64,000 nt of DNA from Paludisphaera rhizosphaerae (GCF_011065895.1 NZ_JAALCR010000003.1:62001-126000); one strand, 5' to 3'. Positions 41,998-52,450 are shown, counted from the first letter of the stretch. Translations and numbers: made by a program. The notes: generated by a model not told the origin, from the letters alone.

Positions 41998-44949
41998 ATG
42001 TCGACGCCCGAATCCGAAGAATCGCCGGGAATCCTCGAACCGTACTCCGAGCCCCCGCCTGCCGAGCCCCCGCCGCCGCTGCCGAAGCGCAGCGGCTGGA
42101 GGATGACGGCCCAGATCCCCAACGCCGGCCGCGAACCCTCGCCGGGCCTGACCGACGCCGAGGCCGAGGCTTCCTGGTGCGCCGTAACGGCTCCCTGGCA
42201 TCCGGCCCTGCTGGCGAAGTCCGCCGCCCTGCCCCGGATCGAGTCGGTCGACGCCCCATCGTCGCCGGCCCGCGACGAGGTCCGCATCGTCGTCGACGGC
42301 CTGATGCACAGGCTCCCGTCGGGCTTCGCCCCCCAGGCCGCCGACTGCGGCGCCGTCCTGATCGAATCGGGCTCGGACCGCGACAAGACCATCGCCGAGC
42401 TTCTCGAACGCGTGGCAGCGCCGTCTGCGGAGACCCAACGACCGCACGCCGAGGACTTCCTGGCGCTCGGCCTGTCGCGTTGGCTGGTCCAGGACCTCAT
42501 CACCGCGATGGGCCGTCCCGAGGCCATGAACGAGGAGATGCTGGCCCGCGAAGCCTTCGCCGCGGCCGACGCCTGGGTCGCCGGCGATTCCGAGGCGTCG
42601 GCAAGCCGGCTCAAGGCGGCCTTTGAAGTTCTCACCCAGGCGCGCGAAGCCGTCTACTCGATCGACGCCTACTTGATCGACATCTGCCTGCTGGACCCCG
42701 CCCTCCCCGCCGGCGCAGCGGCGTCCATGCTGGAGCCCCCCGTCCCGGTCACTTTCCTGGCGTCCGCCCAGGCGATCGAGGCCCAGGCGAAGCTGGACCC
42801 GGACGTCGTCCCCAAACTCGGCCAGGCGATCACCGATGGGCTCGTCGACGTGATCGGCGGCACGTACTCTGAGGCCGAGGACCCGCTCCTCCCCGTCGAA
42901 TCGACCCTCTGGCAGTTCCGCAAAGGCGCTGAGGTCTACCGCGACAACCTGGACGAGCGCAACGTCGAAACCTACGCCCGACGGCGCTCCGGCCTCTGGC
43001 CGCAGGTCCCTCAGCTTTCGCGCAAGTTCGGCCACCGCTTCGCCGTCCATTTCGCCCTCGACGGCGGCCGGTTCCCGGTCCGTCGCGAGCCCAAGCGGCT
43101 CTGGGAAAGCCCGGAAGGATCGACTCTCGAGACGCTCTTCCGACTCCCCATCGCCGCCGACCGGCCGTCGCAGGGGCCGTTGTTCCCCTGGAAACTGGCC
43201 GCGACGATGCGCGCCGATCATGCCGCAACTGTCACCCTGATCCACTGGCCGGCGCCGACCGCCGGCTGGTATCGCGACCTGAGGCGGGCGTCGACGCACT
43301 CGCCGGTCCTCGCTCGCTGGGTGACGCTGGACGACTACTTCCAGCGCACCGATCGCCCCTACGAATCGTTCCGCCCCGAGCCCGACGACTACGGTTCGCC
43401 GTACCTCGCACAGGCGGCCGCCAGCCGCGAGCCTGCCGGGATTTCGCGGTTCTCGACCCACCACCGCCTCCGCGCCCGGCTCGAAGCCGTCCACTGGATG
43501 CGGACGATGTCCCGCGCCGTCTCCGCCTCCCAACCCGATGCGGTCGTCGACGCCGAGGCCGTTCGACTCGAACAGCGAGCCATCGAGGACGCCGAAGCTC
43601 TGCTGGAAACCCGCCGCTTCGAAGAAGCCGCGTCGGCGATTGACGCGCTCGAATCGGAATGGTCGCAGGCCCTGGCCCGGAGCATGAACGGCTCGGCCGA
43701 AGCGAAGCCCGACGCCCGGCCGGGGTTCCTCGTCTTCAACCCGCTGGCCGTCGCGCGGAAGGTCGCCGTGATCCTGCCGGGGGCCTCGCCGGACCTTCGC
43801 CCCGAGGGTCCGCTCGTCGCCGCGCAGCTCACCGACGAAGGGGTCGTCGCGGTCGTCGACCTCCCCGCCTTCGGCTTCGCCTGGGTGCCCCGCGACACCG
43901 ATCCCGAGCGTCCCGCCGCCGAGGCGGGGCAGGTCTCGGCAAACGGTCGCGTGCTGAAGAACGAGAAGATCGAGGTCGAGTTCGACAAGGACACCGGCGG
44001 GATCCGCGGGATCATGGCGCATGGCGAGTCCACCGCCCGGCTCGGCCAGCAGGTCGTCGCGACCGGGCTGGGAACGGGGAACGACCGCGCGGTCGCCTCG
44101 CGGATGAAAGGTGAATCGTTCGAGGTCGAGTTCGCCGGCCCGGCGCTGGTGCAGGCGGTCTCGAAATCGGCCATCGTCGATCCGTCGTCGGGGACGACGG
44201 TCGCCAAGGTGGAGCAGCGATGCCGGCTCTGGGCCGGTCGTTCGGTCGTGGAACTGGACGTGAAGTTGAGCGACGTTGACGCCGACTGGGCGGCCCGCGC
44301 GGTCAAGGGCGATCCGTGGTCGAACCACCTCGCCTGCCGCTGGGCCTGGCCGGACTCCTCGTCGATGATCCGCCGCCTGACGTTCCTTTCCCCCGAGACG
44401 ACTGATTCCGAGCGTCCCGAGACGCCCGACGCCGTCGACATCTCCACCCGCCGCCAGCGCACGGCCGTGGTCTTCGGCGGTCTGCCTTATCACAAGAAGG
44501 TCGGCCAGCGGATGCTGGATACGATCCTGGTCGCCGGATCGGAGCAGGCCCGCGAATTCCGCCTGGCCGTGGTCCTGGACGACGACCACCCGCACCGATC
44601 GGCGGCGAACTTCGTCACCCCGGCGGTCGTCGTCCCTTCGGATTTCGGCCCGCCCCCGGCCGGCGACCGCGGCTGGCTGATGAAGATCGACAGCCAGGCC
44701 CCGGCGGTCATCCACGTCGGCTTCACTCCCGAAACCTACGACAGCCGCGGCTGGGGGATCGACGTCCACCTTGTGGAAACCGTCGGCTACCATGCCCGCT
44801 GCCGGCTCCAGTTCTTCCGCCCCCCCACCTGGGCCCGCCAGTACGACCTCCAGGGCGAGTCCCAGGGAGACCTCTCCGTCGAAAATGACGCCGTCTGGCT
44901 CGACCTCATGGCCGGCGAGTTGTATCGGGTCGTGGTCGCCTTCGGCTGA
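41998..44949 (+). CDS. GH38 alpha-mannosidase-like protein, probably non-catalytic
   Basis: The 983-residue protein has no signal peptide. Residues about 277-350 align with the GH38 core: DVIGGTYSEAEDPLLPVES corresponds to the canonical GTWVEPD...LPGGES segment and LWQFRKGAEVYRDNL follows. The nucleophile motif (W-x-P-D-x-F-G) is missing; that part reads RRSGLWPQVPQLSRKFG. The C-terminal beta-domain pattern is retained (NEKIEVEFDKDTGGIRGIM). It likely binds carbohydrate without hydrolysing it, or uses another mechanism. It lies 4 bases after YceH and 110 before the macroglobulin gene. Confidence 0.7.
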   Translation: MSTPESEESPGILEPYSEPPPAEPPPPLPKRSGWRMTAQIPNAGREPSPGLTDAEAEASWCAVTAPWHPALLAKSAALPRIESVDAPSSPARDEVRIVVDGLMHRLPSGFAPQAADCGAVLIESGSDRDKTIAELLERVAAPSAETQRPHAEDFLALGLSRWLVQDLITAMGRPEAMNEEMLAREAFAAADAWVAGDSEASASRLKAAFEVLTQAREAVYSIDAYLIDICLLDPALPAGAAASMLEPPVPVTFLASAQAIEAQAKLDPDVVPKLGQAITDGLVDVIGGTYSEAEDPLLPVESTLWQFRKGAEVYRDNLDERNVETYARRRSGLWPQVPQLSRKFGHRFAVHFALDGGRFPVRREPKRLWESPEGSTLETLFRLPIAADRPSQGPLFPWKLAATMRADHAATVTLIHWPAPTAGWYRDLRRASTHSPVLARWVTLDDYFQRTDRPYESFRPEPDDYGSPYLAQAAASREPAGISRFSTHHRLRARLEAVHWMRTMSRAVSASQPDAVVDAEAVRLEQRAIEDAEALLETRRFEEAASAIDALESEWSQALARSMNGSAEAKPDARPGFLVFNPLAVARKVAVILPGASPDLRPEGPLVAAQLTDEGVVAVVDLPAFGFAWVPRDTDPERPAAEAGQVSANGRVLKNEKIEVEFDKDTGGIRGIMAHGESTARLGQQVVATGLGTGNDRAVASRMKGESFEVEFAGPALVQAVSKSAIVDPSSGTTVAKVEQRCRLWAGRSVVELDVKLSDVDADWAARAVKGDPWSNHLACRWAWPDSSSMIRRLTFLSPETTDSERPETPDAVDISTRRQRTAVVFGGLPYHKKVGQRMLDTILVAGSEQAREFRLAVVLDDDHPHRSAANFVTPAVVVPSDFGPPPAGDRGWLMKIDSQAPAVIHVGFTPETYDSRGWGIDVHLVETVGYHARCRLQFFRPPTWARQYDLQGESQGDLSVENDAVWLDLMAGELYRVVVAFG

Positions 44950-45059
44950 GGTGGATTCCGACCGGCCCCTAAGAAACCCGTCGCTGCGCCGTTATGATTA
45001 AGGGCGTCACGTCGGCAGGGACGCCGCATGCGATCACGTCTGTCTCGCGCGAGGCCGTC

Positions 45060-48000
45060 ATGAAAATGTCCACGCTCATCGTGCTCGCCGTCGCGGGTCT
45101 GCTGCTGCTCTTCGGCGCGTCCCGAGTCATGTCCGGCGCGGAGGGGCCTCCTGGGTCACGCCAGGCGGCTGACGCCCTCTTCAACCAGGGAAACTTCAAG
45201 GACGCCTACGAGGGCTACCGGGCACTCTCGCTCGCTCCGGGGACCAATCCGGCGGACGTCGAACATTCCCTCAAGCAGGGGATCGTCTGCCTGGACCGAC
45301 TCGGTCGGTCGGCGGAATCGGACAAGTTCCTGGAGGCTGCTCTCGACGCGCGCAAGGGGGACGCCCGGATCGCGACGGCCGTGGCGGGCTGCTATCTGGA
45401 ATCCGTCGCGCACGGAGGCTTCATCGTCGCCGGCGAGTTCACGCGGGGGCGTCCGCGACGACCTGAGGGGCGATACCTCGACGCGACGGAGCGGGACCGC
45501 GTCCGAGCCCTCCAACTGCTGAGCGCGGCGATTCCCGCCATGAAGCCGGACCCGGATCGAAACCGGGCCGGGAGGTTCTTCCTGCGCCTGGCCGAGGCTC
45601 TGGCCGAGAATCGAATTCCCGATCAGGCCTGGCGGCTCCAGACGCTGACCCCCCTCGACGTCCTCCCCGACTTCGACGAGTCATCCCCCCACTGGGGAGG
45701 CGAATCGACGGGAGCCCCCGTGAATCCCGACGGCTCCCCGGTCTACTTCCACACGCCGGACAGCTTTGAGAAAGCGGCCAACGACGGCGAACGCTGGCGA
45801 TGGGCCCTGGCGCAGGCCGTCGAGGCCGACGCCGGGCTGCTCAACACCGCCCGCATCACCCTCGCCGCCTTTTTCCTCAGTCAGTTCGGCACGGAGACGA
45901 TCGACGGGGACAACCCGGGGTTCCCGATCTTCGACGGCGACGACGACGACGACGGCGAGCCCGATCGGCCCGAGACGAGCATCTACGCCCTGGAAACGCT
46001 CCGCGACGACGAGACGGTCGCCCGGTTGGCCTCCGGCCTCAAGCGGTTCACGCTCCCCGACGAGTTCAATCCGATCAAGATCTACCAGGCGATCGTCGAC
46101 GACCCCAGGACGGGCCAGGGCGAGGATGCGACCGTCGTGCTCGCCGAGATGTTCGAGAACCGCCGCCAGTTCTCCAAGGCCGCCGGCTACTGGAAGCTGG
46201 CCAAGGAGAAGTACGACGACAAGGACAAGAACTACCAGGCCCGCATCGACCAGATCGAGAAGCCCTGGGGCCGATTCGAAAGCACGATGACCCGCCCCGC
46301 CGGCCGCGGCGCGGAGCTCGATTTCAGCTTCCGGAACGGCCGCAAGGTCCGCTTCGAGGCTCAGCGGATCCTCGTCGACAAGCTGCTGAGTGACGTCAAG
46401 AATTACATCCGCAGCAAGCCGGCTCAGCTCGACTGGCAGCAGACGAACGTCAACGAGATCGGCGTTCGGCTCGTCTCGCAGAACGAGCGGCAGTATCTCG
46501 GCGAATCGATCGCGAAGTGGGAGTTGGATCTCGACCCTCCCGCGAACCATTTCGACCGCAGAATTTCCGTCGCCACGCCGCTTCAACAGGCCGGAGCCTA
46601 CCTGGTGACGGCCCAGATGGAAGGGGGCAACGTCGGACGGATCATCGCCTGGCTGGACGACACGGCGCTCGTCCGCAAGCCGATGGGCGGCGGCTCGTTC
46701 TACTTCGCCGCCGACGCCCGCACCGGGGCTCCCGTCGCCGATGCGACGCTGGACCTCTTCGGCTGGCGCGTCATCCAGGTGGGGAACGGCAATCAGTTCA
46801 CGGTCGACGTCAAGGAGGAGCGAGGCCGGACCGACGCCCAGGGCCAGCTCACCGCGGCAGTCGCGAACCCCGAGGGCAACGGGGGCCCGATGCAATGGCT
46901 GACCGTCGCCAGCACGCCCCAGGGCCGGCTCGCCTACATGGGCTTCTCGCCGATCTGGACTTTCAGGTCGCCTCGCGAGCGTTATGACGAGGTCAAGGTG
47001 ATCGCCCTCACCGACCGCCCCGTCTATCGCCCCGGGAACACGGTGAAGTTCAAGTTCTGGGTCGCCCGCTCGCGCTACGACCAACCGGAAGCCTCCGAGT
47101 TCGCCGACCGCCCGTTCCGCGTCGAGATCCAGAATCCCAAGGGGGAGAAGGCCTACCAGAAGGAGCTGAGGGCCGACGCTCTCGGCGGAATCAGCGGCGA
47201 GTTCGAGTTGGCCTCCGACGCGACGCTCGGCCACTACTCGCTGATTCTTCCAGACCAGGGGGGCGGCGGGACGTTCCGCGTTGAGGAGTACAAGAAGCCC
47301 GAATTCCAGGTGAAGGTCGACGCCCCTTCGGATCCCGTCGCACTCGGCGAGAAGCTCAAGGCCACGATCAAGGCCGACTACTACTTCGGCGGCCCCGTGA
47401 CTCAGGCGACGGTCAAGTACAAGGTCACGCGACGCTACGCCGACGACCGCTGGTTCCCGATCTCTCCGTGGGATTGGCTCTACGGCGCCGGCTACTGGTG
47501 GTTCGCGGCCGACGCTTCGTGGTATCCCGGCTGGAGTTCCTGGGGGATGCGAGCGCCGAGCCCCTGGTGGTGGCATCGGCCCGAGGGCCCGCCCGAGGTC
47601 GTCGCCGACGCCGAGGTCCCCATCGGCCCCGACGGCAAGGTCGAGGTCGAGATCGACACCGCCTTCGCCAAGGCCGCCCACCCCGACCACGACCACCGCT
47701 ACGAGATCGAGGCCACCGTCACCGACCAGTCGCGTCGGGCCATCGACGGCTCGGGCGGCGTTCTCGTCTCGCGCAAGCCGTTCGCCGTTTACACCTGGGT
47801 CGACCGCGGCCACTACCTGGCCGGCGAGACGATCCAGGCGCAGGTCCGCGCCCAGACGCTCGACCGCAAGCCAGTCGTCGGCAAGGGGACGCTTCGGCTG
47901 CTCAAGGTGAGCTACGAGGCCGACGGCAAGCCCGTCGAAACCGAGGTCGAAAGCTGGCCGCTCGAACTGAACGCCGAGGGAGCCGCCTCGCAGGCGATCA

Positions 48001-51000
48001 AGGCCGCGCAGTCGGGGCAGTATCGGCTCTCCGCCAAGGTCGACGACGGCCACGGCCACACGATCGAGGGAGGCTACCTCGTCACGGTCGCCGGCCAGGG
48101 CTTCGAAGGGGCGAGCTATCGGTTCGCCGACCTGGAGGTCATCCCCGACAAGAAGGAGTACCGCCCCGGCGAGAAGATCCGGCTGATGCTCAACACCGAC
48201 CGGGTCGACTCGACGGTCCTTCTCTTCGTCCGTCCGCTCAACGGCGTCTACTCCGCGCCGAGGACGGTGGCGATCCACGGCAAGTCGACCACGGTCGACC
48301 TGGAGGTCGCGACCGCCGACATGCCCAACCTGTTCGTCGAGGCCGTCACGATCTCCAACGGCAAGGTCCACATCCAGCCGCGCGAAATCGCCGTGCCTCC
48401 CGAATCGCGGGTGGTGAACGTCGATGTGAAGCCCGCCCAGGAGACGTACAAGCCCGGCCAGAAGGCGAAGCTCGCCCTCAAGCTAACCGGCCCCGACGGC
48501 GCCCCGTTCGTCGGCTCGACGGTGGTGGCGGTCTACGACAAGGCCGTTGAGTACATCTCGGGCGGCTCGAACGTCCCGCCGATCAAGGACGTCTTCTGGA
48601 AGTGGAAGCACTCGCACAACCCGCGAACGGAATCGAGCCTCTCGCGCCGATTCTCCAACCTGCTCAAGGACGGCGAAACGCCGATGGGGGACCTCGGCGC
48701 CAACGGCGGCGGCATGCCCTTCGGCTGGGGAGGTGGCGTGAGAGGATCGCGCATGATGATGATGAGGGCCGATGCCGCCCCCGCGCCGATGGCCGCTCCC
48801 GCCGCCGCCCCAATGATGCGCGGCATGGCGGGAGGCATGGGCGGCATGGGCGGGGCGATGCTCAAGGCCGAGGCCCCAGGAAGGGCCCTGAACATGGCCG
48901 CCGACACCGTCATCTCCGCCGACGCGTTCGACGGCGGCGAACCCGCCGGCCCGCAGCCCGTCGTCCGAACCAACTTCGCCGACACCGCCTTCTGGGCGGC
49001 CGCCGTCGAGGCCGGACCGGACGGGACGGCGACGGTTGAATTCCCCCTGCCCGACAGCCTCACGACCTGGAAGACGCGAGCCTGGACGATGGGCCCCGGC
49101 ACCCGCGTCGGCCAGGCGGAGGGGGAGTTCATCGTCTCGAAGGATCTACTCGTCCGGCTTCAGGCGCCTCGGTTCTTCGTCCAGAAGGACGAGGTCGTTC
49201 TCTCGGCCGTCGTCCACAGCAAGCTCAAGGAGGCCAAGTCCGTCCTGGTCTCGCTGGAGTTGGACGGCAGCGTGCTTGAGCCGACGACCGAAACCTCGAA
49301 GACGATCGAGCTGGCCGCCGGCGGCGAGGCTCGCGTCGATTGGCGTGTGAAGGTCGCGCACGAGGGCCAGGCCGTCGTCCGCATGAAGGCCGTGGCCGAC
49401 TCCGATTCCGACGCCGCCCAGATGACCTTCCCCGCCTACGTCCACGGCATGCTCAAGCTGGAAGCCGTCGCCGGCGCGATCCGACCCGATCAGGCCGAGG
49501 CCAAGGTCACGATCAAGGTCCCCGCCGACCGTCGCCCTGAGCAGACCCGGCTGGAGATCCGCTACTCGCCGACCCTCGCCGGGGCCCTCGTCGACGCCCT
49601 CCCCTACCTGGCGGACTACCCCTACGGCTGCACCGAGCAGACCCTCAACCGGTTCCTGCCCACGGTGATCACCCAGAAAATCCTCATCAACATGGGCCTG
49701 GATCTCAATGCGATCCACGCCGCCCACACCAACCTGAACGCCCAGCAGATCGGCCCCAACCGGCCGCTCTTCCAGCACGGCCCCGAGCCGAAGAATCCCG
49801 TCTTCGACTCGGCCGAGGTGTCCAGGATGGCCCGCGCGGGGCTGGACCGACTGGCCGAGATGCAGCTCTCCGACGGCGGCTGGGGCTGGTTCTCCGGCTT
49901 CGGCGAGCGCTCGTACGCCCACACCACGGCGCAGGTCGTCCACGGGCTGCAACTCGCTCGGGCCAACGACCAGGCCGTCCCGCCGCAGATGCTGGAACGG
50001 GGCGTCGCCTGGCTGACCTCCCATCAGGCCGAGCAGGTCCGCCTGCTCAAGAACGGGCTGACCGAAACCAAGCCCTACAAGAAGACGGCCGACGACCTGG
50101 ACGCCCTGGTCTTCATGGTCCTCACCGACGCTGACGTGGCCAACGCGGACATGCTCGGCTTCCTGGACCGTGACCGCCCCGGTCTCTCGGTCTACGGCAA
50201 GTGCCTCTTCGGCCTGGCCCTGCACAAGCTCGGCGACGCCGACAAACTGGCCAAGGTGCTGCAAAACGTCTCGCAGTACGTGGTCGAGGACGAGGAGAAT
50301 CAGACCGCCTACCTGAAGCTCCCCAGCCAGGGATACTGGTGGTACTGGTACGGCAGCGAGACCGAGTCCGACGCCTTCTACCTCAAGCTCCTGGCGCGGA
50401 CCGACCCCAAGGGACGACTTGCCTCGCGACTCGCGAAGTACATCCTCAACAACCGCGAGCACGGCTCGTACTGGCGATCGACCCGAGACACCGCCTACAA
50501 CGTCGAGGCCCTGGCCGACTTCCTCAAGGCCAGCGGCGAGGATCGCCCCGACCTGGCCGTCACAATCGCCGTTGACGGCAAGCCTTTCAAGGAGGTCTCG
50601 ATCACCGCGGCGAACCTCTTCCGGTTCGACGCCTCCGTCGTCCTGCAAGGCGCCGACCTCGACTCGGGCGAGCACACGATCACCTTCACCAAGAAGGGGA
50701 ACGGCCCGCTCTACTACAACACCTACCTGACCAACTTCACGATGGAAGACCCGATCACTCGGGCCGGCCTGGAGGTGAAGGTCGACCGCAAGGTCTACCG
50801 CCTGATCCGCGACGATAAGACCGCGGACGTCGCCGGCGGTCGCGGCCAGGCGGTCTCCCAACGCGTCGAGAAGTATCGCCGCGAACCCCTCGCCGACGGC
50901 GCGACTCTCAAGAGCGGCGACCTCGTCGAGGTCGAGCTGGAGATCGACTCCAAGAACGACTACGAGTACCTCGTCTTCGAGGACTTCAAGGCCGCCGGCT

Positions 51001-51242
51001 TCGAGCCCGTCGAGGTCCGCTCCGGCTACAACGGCAACGACATGCACGCCTACGTCGAGTTCCGCGACGAACGCGTCGCCTTCTTCACGCCGACTCTCTC
51101 GCGCGGCAAGCACTCAGTCGCCTACCGCCTGCGGGCCGAGATCCCCGGCAAGTTCCACGCCCTCCCCGCCCGAGGCGAGGCCATGTACGCCCCGGAACTG
51201 AAGGGCAACTCCGACGAGATTCGCCTGGAGGTCACGGACTGA
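45060..51242 (+). CDS. Bacterial alpha-2-macroglobulin
   Basis: The 2060-residue giant periplasmic protease trap starts at ATG with GAGG upstream. MKMSTLIVLAVAGLLLLFGA is a signal peptide or anchor without a lipobox Cys. MG domains follow (YRPGNTVKFKFWVARSRYD; YRPGEKIRLMLNTDRVD). A Gly/Met/Ala-rich low-complexity stretch at about residues 1215-1280 sits where the bait region is expected. The thioester domain has YGCTEQTLNRF with Cys1524 and Gln1527, so C-T-E-Q can still form the thioester, as CLEQ does in E. coli. No penicillin-binding protein 1C gene is adjacent. About 300 N-terminal residues with an acidic cluster precede the MG domains. Confidence 0.93.
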   Translation: MKMSTLIVLAVAGLLLLFGASRVMSGAEGPPGSRQAADALFNQGNFKDAYEGYRALSLAPGTNPADVEHSLKQGIVCLDRLGRSAESDKFLEAALDARKGDARIATAVAGCYLESVAHGGFIVAGEFTRGRPRRPEGRYLDATERDRVRALQLLSAAIPAMKPDPDRNRAGRFFLRLAEALAENRIPDQAWRLQTLTPLDVLPDFDESSPHWGGESTGAPVNPDGSPVYFHTPDSFEKAANDGERWRWALAQAVEADAGLLNTARITLAAFFLSQFGTETIDGDNPGFPIFDGDDDDDGEPDRPETSIYALETLRDDETVARLASGLKRFTLPDEFNPIKIYQAIVDDPRTGQGEDATVVLAEMFENRRQFSKAAGYWKLAKEKYDDKDKNYQARIDQIEKPWGRFESTMTRPAGRGAELDFSFRNGRKVRFEAQRILVDKLLSDVKNYIRSKPAQLDWQQTNVNEIGVRLVSQNERQYLGESIAKWELDLDPPANHFDRRISVATPLQQAGAYLVTAQMEGGNVGRIIAWLDDTALVRKPMGGGSFYFAADARTGAPVADATLDLFGWRVIQVGNGNQFTVDVKEERGRTDAQGQLTAAVANPEGNGGPMQWLTVASTPQGRLAYMGFSPIWTFRSPRERYDEVKVIALTDRPVYRPGNTVKFKFWVARSRYDQPEASEFADRPFRVEIQNPKGEKAYQKELRADALGGISGEFELASDATLGHYSLILPDQGGGGTFRVEEYKKPEFQVKVDAPSDPVALGEKLKATIKADYYFGGPVTQATVKYKVTRRYADDRWFPISPWDWLYGAGYWWFAADASWYPGWSSWGMRAPSPWWWHRPEGPPEVVADAEVPIGPDGKVEVEIDTAFAKAAHPDHDHRYEIEATVTDQSRRAIDGSGGVLVSRKPFAVYTWVDRGHYLAGETIQAQVRAQTLDRKPVVGKGTLRLLKVSYEADGKPVETEVESWPLELNAEGAASQAIKAAQSGQYRLSAKVDDGHGHTIEGGYLVTVAGQGFEGASYRFADLEVIPDKKEYRPGEKIRLMLNTDRVDSTVLLFVRPLNGVYSAPRTVAIHGKSTTVDLEVATADMPNLFVEAVTISNGKVHIQPREIAVPPESRVVNVDVKPAQETYKPGQKAKLALKLTGPDGAPFVGSTVVAVYDKAVEYISGGSNVPPIKDVFWKWKHSHNPRTESSLSRRFSNLLKDGETPMGDLGANGGGMPFGWGGGVRGSRMMMMRADAAPAPMAAPAAAPMMRGMAGGMGGMGGAMLKAEAPGRALNMAADTVISADAFDGGEPAGPQPVVRTNFADTAFWAAAVEAGPDGTATVEFPLPDSLTTWKTRAWTMGPGTRVGQAEGEFIVSKDLLVRLQAPRFFVQKDEVVLSAVVHSKLKEAKSVLVSLELDGSVLEPTTETSKTIELAAGGEARVDWRVKVAHEGQAVVRMKAVADSDSDAAQMTFPAYVHGMLKLEAVAGAIRPDQAEAKVTIKVPADRRPEQTRLEIRYSPTLAGALVDALPYLADYPYGCTEQTLNRFLPTVITQKILINMGLDLNAIHAAHTNLNAQQIGPNRPLFQHGPEPKNPVFDSAEVSRMARAGLDRLAEMQLSDGGWGWFSGFGERSYAHTTAQVVHGLQLARANDQAVPPQMLERGVAWLTSHQAEQVRLLKNGLTETKPYKKTADDLDALVFMVLTDADVANADMLGFLDRDRPGLSVYGKCLFGLALHKLGDADKLAKVLQNVSQYVVEDEENQTAYLKLPSQGYWWYWYGSETESDAFYLKLLARTDPKGRLASRLAKYILNNREHGSYWRSTRDTAYNVEALADFLKASGEDRPDLAVTIAVDGKPFKEVSITAANLFRFDASVVLQGADLDSGEHTITFTKKGNGPLYYNTYLTNFTMEDPITRAGLEVKVDRKVYRLIRDDKTADVAGGRGQAVSQRVEKYRREPLADGATLKSGDLVEVELEIDSKNDYEYLVFEDFKAAGFEPVEVRSGYNGNDMHAYVEFRDERVAFFTPTLSRGKHSVAYRLRAEIPGKFHALPARGEAMYAPELKGNSDEIRLEVTD

Positions 51243-51274
51243 ATCCGGAGACCGCGTGCAACCGAGAACGATCG

Positions 51275-51318
51275 GCCCCGTCGGAGCCGCCCGCGAGAGG
51301 CGTCCGACGGGGCGTTTC
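51275..51318. terminator. Terminator after the macroglobulin gene
   Basis: Perfect 11-base arms GCCCCGTCGGA / TCCGACGGGGC with a 17-base loop and GTTTCGAT after it lie between the convergent macroglobulin and aldo/keto reductase genes. It may act in both directions. Confidence 0.7.
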
Positions 51319-51320
51319 GA

Positions 51321-52304
51321 TCAGGTCAAGGGCTGTCCGTAGGCCGTCTTCCACTGGGGAGAAGCGGCCAGTTGCAACCCCAGGCGAGCGATCTCCTGCT
51401 CTTCTTCGGTTGAGAGCGGCCGAGCGTTGGCCACGGCGGCGACGGCCTTCTCCAACTCGGCGACGTTCTCCAGCCCCATGACGGCCACAGCCAGGCCGGG
51501 GATCGAGAGAGCGTAGCGGACGGCGCGCTCGTAGTGCTCGTCGTCCATCTTGAATCCCCCCTTCGGGCTCTTCGCTCCGCCGAGGACCTTCATCGCGACC
51601 AGACCCAGGTTCATGTGCTGGGCGCGCGACCAGACCTTGTGTTCGAAGTCGTAGGTGTGGCGAACCACGAAGTTCACGGCGTTCATCAGGACGTCGATCT
51701 CGCCCGAATCCATCGCCCGATGGAATCGAGTGGGGTGCAGATGCCCGCTCGCGCCGATGAACCGCACGACGCCCTGTTTCTTCGCCTCGCGGAGAGCCCC
51801 CATCGCTCCCTTGTCGCCAAAGACCATCGCGTCGTCGCCCCACACCTTGTCGTCGCCGAAGTTGTGCAGATGGACGAGGTCGACATGGTCCGTCTGGAGA
51901 TGCTTGAGGCTCTGGCGCAACGAGTTCCAGGTCCCCTCATACGTGGCGTTCGGCGTCTTCGTCACGAGGAAGACCTTGTCCCGCAGTTCCTTGACCGCCG
52001 GCCCCATCTTCTCCTGGGCCGATCCATAAGCCGGGGCCGTGTCCAGGTAGTTGACGCCCAGCTCAAGCGCCCGGTGGAACATCGTCCGGACGTCATCGGG
52101 GGTGACGGTCTCGCGCTGGAGGTACGCGCAGCCGATCCCCAACTTCGACACCTTCGCGCCGGTCCGCCCCAGGACGACCTGGGGAATCGCGGCGGCCGGC
52201 GGATCGTCGGCCATCGTGCTGCTGGAGAAGGCCGCCGCGCCGCCGATCGCGGCTCCGGCTCTCACGAAACTCCGCCGGGAGATCGTCGGATCGTTCAGTC
52301 CCAT
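51321..52304 (-). CDS. Tat-exported aldo/keto reductase
   Basis: The 327-residue protein begins with a twin-arginine signal (SRRSFVRAGAAIGGAAAF) and is expected to fold before export. The AKR tetrad is visible: Asp and Tyr in NYLDTAPAYGSAQEKMG, Lys in FLVTKTPN, His in LVHLHNFGDD. The cofactor segment PGLAVAVMGLENVAELEKA is near the C-terminus. An exported AKR needs a cofactor source, so it may work with bound NADP. It lies downstream of katG on the same strand, with 223 bases between. Confidence 0.92.
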   Translation of the reverse strand: MGLNDPTISRRSFVRAGAAIGGAAAFSSSTMADDPPAAAIPQVVLGRTGAKVSKLGIGCAYLQRETVTPDDVRTMFHRALELGVNYLDTAPAYGSAQEKMGPAVKELRDKVFLVTKTPNATYEGTWNSLRQSLKHLQTDHVDLVHLHNFGDDKVWGDDAMVFGDKGAMGALREAKKQGVVRFIGASGHLHPTRFHRAMDSGEIDVLMNAVNFVVRHTYDFEHKVWSRAQHMNLGLVAMKVLGGAKSPKGGFKMDDEHYERAVRYALSIPGLAVAVMGLENVAELEKAVAAVANARPLSTEEEQEIARLGLQLAASPQWKTAYGQPLT

Positions 52305-52450
52305 CGCGCGGTCCTCAATGTTCGTGTGTCGACAGTTCCTCGATCCCCGTCAGGTTAATCGGCCGCTGGCTCGTCATCACTCCTTTTCCGCCGCGCCTTG
52401 AACTCTCCATGGGGATCCTGGCCTCAAAGATCGTCGCATCGCGCAGTCGA

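Noticed and set aside
41761-44793. 1010-codon minus-strand frame antisense to the GH38-like gene
   Set aside because: Composition is that of an antisense shadow, and the sense strand has recognisable family motifs.
45681-48371. 896-codon minus-strand frame antisense to the macroglobulin gene
   Set aside because: Shadow of a certain gene; no domain or start signal.
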